Assembly (NCBI RefSeq): GCF_000013345.1
Contig: NC_007777.1
Location: forward strand, 1,488,001 to 1,552,000
DNA: 64,000 nt
Direction of reading: 5' to 3'
Source of the DNA: Frankia casuarinae
GTDB taxonomy: Bacteria; Actinomycetota; Actinomycetes; Frankiales; Frankiaceae
Shown here in pieces: positions 1 through 7,354 of this stretch. The notes beneath the pieces were generated by a model. The model did not search any database. It was not told the origin of the DNA and saw nothing but the letters and a program-made list of their open reading frames with translations. How positions within the stretch are numbered: the stretch's first letter is position 1; every line of letters starts with the position of its first letter. The position numbers and the translations under genes were made by a program.

Positions 1-380
1 TGCTCGGCGTGGCGCAGCGCGTTCGGTCCGTAGTGCGGCCGTCCGGCGAACGTGGTCAGCATCCAGGGATGGCGCAGGCAGCTGGCCCGGGTCTGATGGG
101 AGATGGCACGCAGGGCGTCGCGCCAGTCGGCGGGCAGCGGGTCGGGGACGAGGATCTCGGCAGCGATCCGGTCGCTCATCAGATCGAGAAGATCGTCTTT
201 GCGGGCGATGTGGGAGTACAGGCTCATCGGCCGGACGCCGAGAACTGCCGCGACCCGGCGGATAGAGACGGCGTCGAGTCCTTCCGTGTCGGCCAGGGTG
301 ATCGCCGCGTCGACGATGGCCTCCCGGCTCAGCCGGGGCTTCTGGCGCGCTACGGGCCGGGTCCACAACAGGCCCTTCAT
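1..380 (-). CDS. TetR-family transcriptional regulator (partial, runs off left edge)
   Basis: Only the N-terminal part is inside the window. Read on the minus strand from an ATG at 380 it has a TetR_N helix-turn-helix: a helix like REAIVDAAITLADTEGLDAV followed by the recognition segment SIRRVAAVLGVRPMSLYSHI and then KDDLLDLM. Such proteins repress neighbouring genes and release DNA on binding a small ligand. The gene is divergent from the DHA2 exporter at 854, the usual arrangement for a local repressor of an efflux pump, and three regularly spaced dyads lie in the shared upstream region. The frame stays open upstream of 380 with an Ala/Pro/Thr-rich stretch, so a start farther out (GTG) cannot be excluded. 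The ligand-binding domain is mostly outside the window. Confidence 0.82.
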   Translation of the reverse strand, partial: MKGLLWTRPVARQKPRLSREAIVDAAITLADTEGLDAVSIRRVAAVLGVRPMSLYSHIARKDDLLDLMSDRIAAEILVPDPLPADWRDALRAISHQTRASCLRHPWMLTTFAGRPHYGPNALRHAE

Positions 381-853
381 CGGGCTGTCGCATTCCTCGA
401 CGTGCGGCGGCGCCGTCGGGGGAGCGGTCGGTAGCGCCGTCGGGGGAGCGGCCGGGCGGGCGGGAGACGGGGCGAAGCCGGTCGCAGCCGCGGGCTTCAG
501 GCGACGTTGGGGCGTGTGCGGCCCGCCCGGGTCGCCCGACCCGGCGGTTGTGACGGGCCCGTCCGGGTCGGTGCGGGAGATCAACTCCGGGGCGGGCGCG
601 GCGGGTGGGCCGGCCGGAGTCGACGGGACGTTCCATGCTCCCCTCGATCCGCACATACAGCGAGGTTACGTGGTCAGCGAGATTACACGGTCGGGTCCGG
701 CGGCTACACCGTACGGACAAAGGTACGGCGTAGCGAAAGCGATACGGTGTATCGTCGGCGGGGTGCGGCTCGACCAGGACTATTCCCGGGCGCCTGGTCC
801 GACTCGCCCCAGTTCGCGGCGGATGATCCTGCTCGGGTCGTACGGAGGTTGTG
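381..853. other. Shared upstream region between tetR-like gene and DHA2 exporter
   Basis: A stretch of about 470 bases with no convincing gene. The part next to the regulator could be a longer N-terminus of that protein, since the minus frame stays open for some distance. The part next to the exporter holds the triple dyad described separately at 705-751. A purine-rich ribosome binding site (843-849) immediately precedes the exporter start. Confidence 0.6.
705..751. promoter_or_regulatory. Three TAC-N3-GTA dyads spaced 19 bp apart (candidate TetR operators)
   Basis: Three 9-bp sites are present: TACACCGTA at 705-713, TACGGCGTA at 724-732 and TACGGTGTA at 743-751. Each is an inverted repeat with a 3-bp centre, and the sites begin exactly 19 bp apart. 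The first and third are also exact reverse complements of each other. The third extends to a longer dyad, GATAC-GGT-GTATC. Two degraded relatives (TACGTGGTC at 667, TACACGGTC at 684) lie upstream. Position between a TetR-type gene and a divergent exporter suggests cooperative operator sites. No binding data are available. Confidence 0.6.
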
Positions 854-2533
854 ATGGCAGCGCAGACCCAGGCGCCCGCCGCGGCGGGCGGGGGCATGAC
901 GGGCGGTAGCGGAGATCGGCTCGATCCGGCGCTGATCCGTCTCGCCGGGATCGTCCTCGTCGGTGCGGTCGTGGTGCAGCTCGATGCGACGATCACCTCC
1001 GTGGCGATCAACACCCTCGCCCGATCCTTCAACGTCGGAATCTCGACAATCCAGTGGGTGAGTACCGGTTACCTGCTCGCGCTCGCCATGGTGATCCCGG
1101 TGACCGGCTGGTCAGCCGAGCGGTTCGGCGCCAAGCGGATGTGGCTGCTGTCGCTGGTCCTGTTCCTCGTCGGCTCGGCGCTGTGTGGGGCGGCATGGTC
1201 GGCCGGCAGTCTCATCGCCTTCCGGATCGTGCAGGGCCTCGGCGGCGGCCTGCTTCTGCCTCTGATGCAGACGATCATCGCGCAGGCGGCCGGGCCGGAA
1301 CGGCTGGGCCGCCTGATGGCGGCGGTGGGGGTGCCCGCGCTGGTCACTCCCGTGCTCGGGCCGGTCATCGGCGGGCTGATCGTCGACGATCTCGACTGGC
1401 GTTGGATCTTTTTCATCAACGTGCCGGTCTGCCTGATCGGGCTGGTCCTGGCCTGGCTGGGGATGCCGGATGTGCGGACTCCCGGGCGGCATCGCTTCGA
1501 CGCTCTCGGGTTCGCGTTGCTGTCCCCGGGGCTGGCCGCGATCGTCTACGGCTTCTCCGTGGCCGGCCGGCAGGGTGACTTCACGGGTGTGCGGGTGATC
1601 GTGCCGCTGGCCCTCGGCGCGGCCCTGCTCGTTCTGTTCACGGTGCATGCCCTGCGGACCGCCGTCGAACCGATCATCGACCTGCGGCTGTTCCGGTCCC
1701 GGGCCTTCGCCGGTTCATCGGGGATGATGTTCCTGTTCGGGATCTCGCTGTTCGGGGCGATGTTCCTGCTGCCCCTGTACGAGCAGCAGGCCCGTGGCCG
1801 CAGCGCCGCCGCCGCCGGCCTGCTCCTCGCCCCGCAGGGGTTGGGGATGATGATCGCCCTGATTGTGCTGGGCCGGGTGGCGGACCGGCGCAGCCCGCGG
1901 TTGTTCGTTCTGGTCGGCCTTCTGCTCAGCGCGCTGGGATCGGTTGCGTATACACAGGTCGCCGCCGACACCAGCGAGGTGCTGCTCGGGGTCTCCCTGA
2001 CGGTCCGCGGCATCGGGCTGGCCATGGCGCTCATCCCGGTGATGTCCTCTGCCTACCACGGGCTGCGCCGGGAGGAGATTCCGCGCGCCACCTCCGCGGG
2101 GCGGATCTTCCAGCAGATCGGCGGCTCACTCGGGACGGCCATCCTCGCCGTGGTGCTGTCCCACCAGATCACCGGCCGACCCGCCGGGACCGGACCCGCC
2201 GATCCGGTGGCGCTGGCCGGCGCCTTCGGTACGGCGTTCTGGTGGACCCTCGGGTCCACGGTCCTCGCCGCACCGTTCGCCTTTCTGCTGCCGGGACGGC
2301 CAGCCGGCGCGGAGCAGCCCGCCCCGTCAGGCCCGCCGGTCGAGCTCCCGCGGCCGGCCGGGGCCGTCCCCACCCGTCGCCGGTCGGGCGACCACGGGGA
2401 GCTGAAGAGCCATGAAACTTCTCCCGGCCGCCGCGCCGCCGTCTCAGGGGCCGAGGGGAACCGCCACGATGGTCGGGAGTACCGGGTCCCCGCTCCCCGT
2501 GGCGGCCGAGGCGGTGGCCAGTGGCGCGGATGA
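854..2533 (+). CDS. DHA2-family (14-TM) MFS drug exporter
   Basis: A proton-driven multidrug efflux protein of the EmrB/QacA type in the cytoplasmic membrane. The N-terminal half shows the DHA2 signature LDATITSVAINTLA followed by IQWVSTGYLLALA. A motif-A-like segment (GWSAERFGAKRMW) lies between TM2 and TM3, and a motif-C-like segment (PALVTPVLGPVIGG) in TM5. About 14 hydrophobic segments span residues 25-480, followed by a polar Pro/Arg/Gly tail. Length (559 aa) is slightly long for the family. The start was set at ATG 854, four bases after the purine-rich CGGAGGT; a GTG one codon earlier is equally open. The divergent tetR-like gene and the operator triplet suggest ligand-induced derepression. 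The last 90 bases overlap the convergent gene at 2444, so the tail may be poorly conserved. Substrate unknown. Confidence 0.9.
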   Translation: MAAQTQAPAAAGGGMTGGSGDRLDPALIRLAGIVLVGAVVVQLDATITSVAINTLARSFNVGISTIQWVSTGYLLALAMVIPVTGWSAERFGAKRMWLLSLVLFLVGSALCGAAWSAGSLIAFRIVQGLGGGLLLPLMQTIIAQAAGPERLGRLMAAVGVPALVTPVLGPVIGGLIVDDLDWRWIFFINVPVCLIGLVLAWLGMPDVRTPGRHRFDALGFALLSPGLAAIVYGFSVAGRQGDFTGVRVIVPLALGAALLVLFTVHALRTAVEPIIDLRLFRSRAFAGSSGMMFLFGISLFGAMFLLPLYEQQARGRSAAAAGLLLAPQGLGMMIALIVLGRVADRRSPRLFVLVGLLLSALGSVAYTQVAADTSEVLLGVSLTVRGIGLAMALIPVMSSAYHGLRREEIPRATSAGRIFQQIGGSLGTAILAVVLSHQITGRPAGTGPADPVALAGAFGTAFWWTLGSTVLAAPFAFLLPGRPAGAEQPAPSGPPVELPRPAGAVPTRRRSGDHGELKSHETSPGRRAAVSGAEGNRHDGREYRVPAPRGGRGGGQWRG

Positions 2534-3334
2534 CGCCGGCAGGCCCGGCCGCGTGGACAGGGGAGCCGCCCCGGCGCGGCGCATCGCTCGCCGGCCCCGA
2601 GGAGTCTTTCCCCAAGGCTTCGCGATGGACAGCACCGTCGCCGTGATGAACAGGACGTTCATCACACTGGCGCCGAGGATGATCGCGACGGTCGGAGCCG
2701 CGTAGGCGACCTCCCCCCCATCCGTCGCATGTCCGGCCCGCACGACCAACGGGCGCATCATGGAGCTGCCGAGTATCACGGCAACGACGGTGATGACGAG
2801 TTTTGTCGCCACCCACCAGTGCCGCAGCAGTCCCCACCTCGTCTTTACCGAGATCACCACCCCGGTGGTCAGGGCGAGTAGAGCGAGCGGGATATTGAGG
2901 ACCCGGTCAACGACGTGCATGAGCTCATATGCGGAGTGCCGAAGACCGGCATCGGCCGCTGCGGTCGAAGCCAGGACGAGCTGCGCGAACGCCACGCCAT
3001 TCCAGCCGACACTCACCAGCACATGCACTGCCAACAGGGCGGTGCGCATTGGTTTACGCAGGTAGCGGTACCGCTCGCGCATGGTGGGTCCGGCCGCCGA
3101 GGCGCCGGCCGTCGGGGCCACGGCAGGTACGGGATTCCCGGAATCGGCTGTCTGCGCAGGATCGACCGTCGGCTCCGGATCGCGCGGTGACGCCGGGTTT
3201 GCCGGTGCCGCCGGACCGGCAGGCGTCGCGCTGGCGGCCGGGTCGGTGCCGGCAGCTGGGTCCGTGCTGTCCGCGGTCTCGAGCGGCGTCGAACCGGCCG
3301 CGGTGGGCACCGGTCCGGCGGGGGATGCGGTCAT
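2444..3334 (-). CDS. Integral membrane protein with Pro/Ala-rich N-terminus (DUF2269-like)
   Basis: Residues 1 to about 84 are a low-complexity Ala/Pro/Thr region. A four-helix membrane domain follows, starting near the basic segment MRERYRYLRKPMRTALL, with hydrophobic segments around LLAVHVLVSVGWNGVAFAQL, LNIPLALLALTTGVVISV, LVITVVAVILGSSM and AAPTVAIILGASVMNVLFI. The pattern resembles DUF2269-like small membrane proteins of actinobacteria, but no function is known. A second possible start is the ATG at 3082, which would remove the low-complexity leader. It is convergent with the exporter and their 3' ends overlap by 90 bp, so one or both C-termini may be over-extended. Confidence 0.65.
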   Translation of the reverse strand: MTASPAGPVPTAAGSTPLETADSTDPAAGTDPAASATPAGPAAPANPASPRDPEPTVDPAQTADSGNPVPAVAPTAGASAAGPTMRERYRYLRKPMRTALLAVHVLVSVGWNGVAFAQLVLASTAAADAGLRHSAYELMHVVDRVLNIPLALLALTTGVVISVKTRWGLLRHWWVATKLVITVVAVILGSSMMRPLVVRAGHATDGGEVAYAAPTVAIILGASVMNVLFITATVLSIAKPWGKTPRGRRAMRRAGAAPLSTRPGLPASSAPLATASAATGSGDPVLPTIVAVPLGP

Positions 3335-3739
3335 GCGGACGTCTCGGGCAGATTCATCGTCCGATTCTCTCCGTCACTGGATCATCAAGTGAGACGATTG
3401 TCAGGCGTCCTGGGCTGGCTCTCCGAGTAGCGGATCGAAATAGTACAGCCAATCGGTTGGCCCGGTCTGGCATAGGTGACCAGAAGCTACTTCCACAATT
3501 TAAATGCAACCACACCCGGACCGCGTTCGGATCATGGTATAGAAAGATTGATCATCGGCGGTGTGGGCTTCCCTGCGCCGCCACCTTCACGTCTGGTCGA
3601 TCGACGGCTCGACCCGTGCGCAATCCACACGCACGGGACCGGTCCACTCCACGGCGGCCCGCGGAGGGCGGGCTGCGGCAGGTGACCTCGGTGGGGAGCG
3701 GGCCGGTCAGGCTGGTGGGATCCGAATCCCTGACCCGGG
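3335..3739. other. Intergenic region, no gene recognised
   Basis: About 400 bases without a supported gene. It is less G+C-rich than its surroundings, with an A/T-rich patch near 3490-3505. A small dyad (GCCAA-TCGG-TTGGC, 3448-3461) is present. The right end contains a large palindrome described at 3722-3751. Confidence 0.5.
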
Positions 3740-3751
3740 TCAGGGATTCGG
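3722..3751 (-). terminator. Perfect 30-bp palindrome across the PAC2 stop codon (putative terminator)
   Basis: The 15-base arm at 3722-3736 (CCGAATCCCTGACCC) is followed with no spacer by its exact reverse complement at 3737-3751. The TGA of the minus-strand PAC2 gene lies inside the palindrome. As RNA it would fold into a stem of about 13 bp with a tetraloop. There is no U-tract, as is common in high-G+C actinobacterial terminators. A protein-binding site is the alternative. Confidence 0.55.
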
Positions 3752-4678
3752 GGTGGGACCGTCCGGTTCGGTCTGCTCGGCGAGGAAACGCTCCAAGGCA
3801 TCGCCGAGTTCGTCGGCGGTCGGCAGCGGCTGGACGTCGTCCGCGGCCGGCAGGCTCGGCCCGCGCCGTCCGCGCTGGTAGGCGTCGTACTGCTCTTCCA
3901 GGGCGCTGACCAGCGCGGCGGCCTCACCGCCCCTGGCGATCTGGCTGTCGACCTCGTCCTGGATGGCAACCGCGGCGGAGCGCAGCCCGTCCAGCGGGAG
4001 CAGGAGCCCGGTCGCCTTCGACACCGAGGTCAGCAGGACCTCGGTGGCCGCCGGATAGGTCGTCTGCGCCAGGTAGTGCGGGACGTGAGCGGCGAAACCC
4101 ATCGCATCCCGGCCTTCCCGCCCGAGCTCGAATTCCAGCAGGTGGCCGGCGCTGCCGGGGACCTGTAGCCGGCGCAGCCAGGGCTCGTACCCCACGATGA
4201 GGTCCTTACGGGTCGCGTGCGCGCTCACCACCAACGGGCGGGTGTGCGGCACCGCCATCGGAATCGCGTTCAGCCCGACCGTCAGACGGACGCCGAGCCG
4301 GGCCACGAGGCCTCGCAGCGCCACCGTGAACCGCTTCCACTGCAGATCTGGCTCAGGCCCGGCCAACAGCAGGAACGGAGTGCCTGCCTCGTCCCGCAAC
4401 AGGTACAGCGCGAGGACGGGATCCTCGTAGCTCTCCCAGCGATCCTCGGAGAAGACCATGGTCGGCCGGCGGGACCGGTAGTCGAGCAACTGGTCGATGT
4501 CGAAGGTGGCGAGTAGCCGGTGGTCGAGCGCGGTCATCAGGTGCTCGCCGGCCAGGCTGACCGCGCTGCCAGCGTCAACCACCCCGGTCATCGCCTCCAG
4601 CATGACGGGACGGCCGAGATCGATCGAACCGCCGGCCAGGTCCTCGGCAAGATCGTAAAGTGCATCGGGATCAAGCAC
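3740..4678 (-). CDS. PAC2-family protein
   Basis: A 312-residue protein of the PAC2 (proteasome assembly chaperone 2-like) family, widespread in actinobacteria. Recognisable parts are LDHRLLATFDIDQLLDYRSRRP near residue 55, an acidic LYLLRDEAGTPFLLLAGPEPDLQW segment, and TVGLNAIPMAVPHTRP. The C-terminal third is charged and helical. The fold is related to archaeal/eukaryotic proteasome assembly chaperones; the bacterial role is not established. GTG start at 4678, preceded by AAGGAGG on the minus strand about ten bases away. No functionally linked gene is adjacent. A perfect palindrome overlaps the stop codon and probably ends transcription. Confidence 0.85.
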   Translation of the reverse strand: MLDPDALYDLAEDLAGGSIDLGRPVMLEAMTGVVDAGSAVSLAGEHLMTALDHRLLATFDIDQLLDYRSRRPTMVFSEDRWESYEDPVLALYLLRDEAGTPFLLLAGPEPDLQWKRFTVALRGLVARLGVRLTVGLNAIPMAVPHTRPLVVSAHATRKDLIVGYEPWLRRLQVPGSAGHLLEFELGREGRDAMGFAAHVPHYLAQTTYPAATEVLLTSVSKATGLLLPLDGLRSAAVAIQDEVDSQIARGGEAAALVSALEEQYDAYQRGRRGPSLPAADDVQPLPTADELGDALERFLAEQTEPDGPTPNP

Positions 4679-5036
4679 GGGTTGAGGTCCTCCTTACGCC
4701 ACGGGTCGCGTCCGTCGTCAGGAAGAAGCGTGGCGCGCGCCTCCTCATTCCACCGGCTTATTCCACGGGCCTGTCGCGGCCCGGGGATGCCAGCGAGCCT
4801 CGTCACACAGGTGATGCGACAATTTTACCGGTAAGGAGCGATTCGCCGGTGGGTGGTGACGGGCTGTTATCTCAACCCCGCTAGGCTGCCAGGAACGCTC
4901 CAGGGCCGGATCTGCCGTGGTGGCCAGGCCCAGCGGCCTAAGGTGGCCTGACCCGACTGAGCAGGAACCCGACTGGACGAATCGGCGTGGTGTGTCCGGT
5001 CGTCATGCACATCCGCGCGGCGGAAGGTGGCACGGG
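4679..5036. other. Intergenic region between divergent PAC2 gene and unknown gene
   Basis: About 360 bases upstream of two divergent genes. A perfect 10-bp palindrome TTACCGGTAA (4825-4834) in a locally A/T-rich patch is the only clear structure and could be part of a promoter or operator. An open frame runs from GTG 4917 into the gene at 5037, but its residues look non-coding (Arg/Trp/Pro-rich). Confidence 0.5.
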
Positions 5037-5861
5037 ATGATCGAAGCGCAGGGATTCACGGCCTCACCGGGGCATCCCGACCTCGGACGGCCTGGTAGCG
5101 GTCTGGACGTCGTCGACGTGCGCCGGATTGAGGCCGTGTGCGCGCCGCTGCGCGCGTTGCGCACCGAGGGTCTCCTCGCCGGCCTGTTCGACGGCCTTGA
5201 CGAGGCGGCGGCCCTCGTCGATCTGGTGGCACGGTACTGCGTCTTGGACCACGCGGCGCTGCTGATCGCCGTGGACGACTTCGAGGCCGCGCTCGCGGCG
5301 TTGCCCGCTCTCGGCGTGCGGCCGAGCGCGCTGGTGCCCAGCGTCATCGTGAAGGCCCGGCTGGCCGAGCGCTACGCGGTGCGCGCGGAGCTGCTCGACG
5401 TGCGTCTCACCCACGCCGCGCTGCGGTCCGATGCGGGCGCGGACCGCACGTTGGAGATCTTCATGCTCCGGCGGACACCTGGACTACCGGCCGGGCTCAT
5501 CGAGCAGGAACGCGTGTTCGAGCTCGAGCGGCACTTCGCGATGCGGTTGCCGGACCCAAATCCGATCATCATCGAGGGACTGCGCTGGGTGTTGCGGACC
5601 CGGGCCGAGTTCCACTGGGACGGTGGCGGCTACAACCCGCATGACCGGCCGGCTGCCGGAGGTACGAGCGTGCTGTACTTTCTGCGTCTCGCGCCGGACG
5701 GCAAGGGAGGTGTCTGTCGCGAGCGGCTGGAAATCAAGTTCTTCGGCGATTTCTCCGCCATCGCGGACACACATCTCGCCCCGTGCGCCGACGGCGCGCG
5801 CTCGTGGGAGGTGCCGCCCGGTGCGCCGCACGCATGGTCAACCCGCCCACGTGGGGTGTGA
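5037..5861 (+). CDS. Conserved-looking protein of unknown function
   Basis: Not recognised. The 274-residue product has no signal peptide or membrane segment. The N-terminal half is Ala/Leu-rich and probably helical (LFDGLDEAAALVDLVARY, FEAALAALPALGVRPSAL). The C-terminal half has several aromatic and acidic strands (RTLEIFMLRRTPGL, RTRAEFHWDGGGYNPHDRP, ERLEIKFFGDFSAIADTHL), which could be a small beta domain with His/Asp/Glu ligands. ATG 5037 was chosen because a GGAAGG motif lies about ten bases upstream; the frame is open to GTG 4917, but that extension does not look coding. It stands alone, divergent from PAC2 and convergent with the AEC transporter, so context gives no clue. Confidence 0.65.
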   Translation: MIEAQGFTASPGHPDLGRPGSGLDVVDVRRIEAVCAPLRALRTEGLLAGLFDGLDEAAALVDLVARYCVLDHAALLIAVDDFEAALAALPALGVRPSALVPSVIVKARLAERYAVRAELLDVRLTHAALRSDAGADRTLEIFMLRRTPGLPAGLIEQERVFELERHFAMRLPDPNPIIIEGLRWVLRTRAEFHWDGGGYNPHDRPAAGGTSVLYFLRLAPDGKGGVCRERLEIKFFGDFSAIADTHLAPCADGARSWEVPPGAPHAWSTRPRGV

Positions 5862-5932
5862 TCAGCACGCCGGGCGCCCGCTACAGCGGTGACCCCACTG
5901 GAGGACGAGCACGACTCAGGCCCCCCACCTCC

Positions 5933-6835
5933 TCAGGCCCCGAGGAGCAGCGCCCAGACCACCAGGCTCACGAACGACAGCGGAACCCCGACTCCCACCA
6001 GCAGGCTCGGCAACGGTGTCGCGAGTTCGTGACGGGCGGCGATGAGTGCGCCGGCGACCATCGGGGGCATCGCCACCTCGAAGAGGGCCACCCGCACGTC
6101 GTGATCTCCGACGCTCCCCGTCAGCGCGTAGATCCCCACCACGAGCGCGGGCGCGGCGACCAGCTTGACGCCGAGGCCGAGGGCCAGCTCCCGCCACCAC
6201 ACCCGGACCGCACGCACCTGGAGTTGCAGACCGATGGAGAACAGGGCGAGCGGGGTGAGGGTGCCACCGAGCGACCCCAGCGCGGCGTTCAGCCAGCCCG
6301 GGAAGGTCACCGGCCGCAGGACGAGCGCAGCCACCAAGGCGATCAGCGCCGGAGCGGTGAGGACTCGACGGGCGAGCTCGGCGCGGGAAAGCGATGCGCC
6401 GGCACTGATCGTGACCGTCCCGAGGACCACCGTGTTTAGCAGTAGGAAGGAACCGAGCTGATCCACGAGCACGGCAACCGGGACCGACGACGCGCCGAAG
6501 AAGGCGGTCACCATCGGGATGCCGACGAAGCTCGTGTTCGCCACCGCGGTCGTGGCGATCAGGGCGACGACGACCTCCCGCGGCATCCGCAACGCTCGTC
6601 CGGCCAGCACGTAGCCGGCCGTCGTCAGGACGAAGAGCAGGTAGGGCGCGGCGATGACGAGCGCGAGGTTCGGCGGGAAGACGATGCCGTGCATGGCGCG
6701 CAGCGTCAGAGCGGGCAGGGCCACGTCCAGCAGCCAGAGGTTGATCACGTGGGCGGTGTCCGCAGGCAGTCGTCCGCGGTGCCGGACCCCGATGCCCGCC
6801 ACCAGGCCGACCAAGAGCACGATCAGTGCGGACAT
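5933..6835 (-). CDS. AEC-family (auxin efflux carrier-like) transporter
   Basis: A 300-residue membrane protein with about ten hydrophobic segments in two inverted halves, as in the AEC family (fold related to BASS transporters). Typical features are the first helix followed by INLWLLDVALPALTLRAM, a polar break in TTAVANTSFVGIPMVTAFFG and the mirrored segment near VRVALFEVAMPPMVAGALIA. Bacterial members export small organic acids such as malate or malonate; the substrate here cannot be told. Length matches the family. It is followed downstream by convergent gene 5037 and preceded by a small same-strand membrane gene about 100 bp upstream. Confidence 0.85.
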   Translation of the reverse strand: MSALIVLLVGLVAGIGVRHRGRLPADTAHVINLWLLDVALPALTLRAMHGIVFPPNLALVIAAPYLLFVLTTAGYVLAGRALRMPREVVVALIATTAVANTSFVGIPMVTAFFGASSVPVAVLVDQLGSFLLLNTVVLGTVTISAGASLSRAELARRVLTAPALIALVAALVLRPVTFPGWLNAALGSLGGTLTPLALFSIGLQLQVRAVRVWWRELALGLGVKLVAAPALVVGIYALTGSVGDHDVRVALFEVAMPPMVAGALIAARHELATPLPSLLVGVGVPLSFVSLVVWALLLGA

Positions 6836-6937
6836 TCGGCCATCGTGGCAGCCGGAGTTCCCGGAAGGCGCCGGGATGCGCCGGGCGTGGGACAGGCCAC
6901 GTGGCCGGCCTGGGGCGGGGACCGGCGCGCGGATGGA

Positions 6938-7150
6938 TCATGGCCGGTGGTTCCGGCGGCGCCGGTGCCATCGCAGGAGCCGGGGCAGCAGGATGTTGGC
7001 GGCGAACAGCACGGCGGCGAGGACGTAGTTGCCCGCACCCAGACGTTCCTGGCCGGGCAGGGGAAGCAGCGTATACGTGATCAGAACAACGGTGGACAGC
7101 AACAGAGTGCCGACCATCACCCCGCCGATCCAGGGGGGCGAGTCGGTCAT
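6938..7150 (-). CDS. Small two-helix membrane protein
   Basis: From the ATG at 7150 this gives 70 residues with two hydrophobic helices (GGVMVGTLLLSTVVLITYTL and AGNYVLAAVLFAANILLPRL) separated by a short polar loop and ending in a very basic tail (LLRWHRRRRNHRP). The frame is open upstream to a GTG at 7252, which would add 34 Arg/Gly/Pro-rich residues; that extension reaches back over the promoter of the divergent alkB-like gene, so the shorter form is preferred. No family is recognised. It may be co-transcribed with the AEC transporter. Confidence 0.55.
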   Translation of the reverse strand: MTDSPPWIGGVMVGTLLLSTVVLITYTLLPLPGQERLGAGNYVLAAVLFAANILLPRLLRWHRRRRNHRP

Positions 7151-7354
7151 CGAACGGGACCGCCGGCCCGCGGGCGACGGCGTCACGCCACCTGTTTGCA
7201 CGGGTCCTGCTCCTCGATGTGACCGGCGTTCTGTTGTCACCGTATATGACACGTGGCAGGCTCACTGTCCAGTTATCGTGCGCCGTCAGGGGTTTTCGCC
7301 CCGCGGTGGCGGTCGGCGCCGGTCGGCGGTCCGGCCGGCAAATCGGAGGTACCG

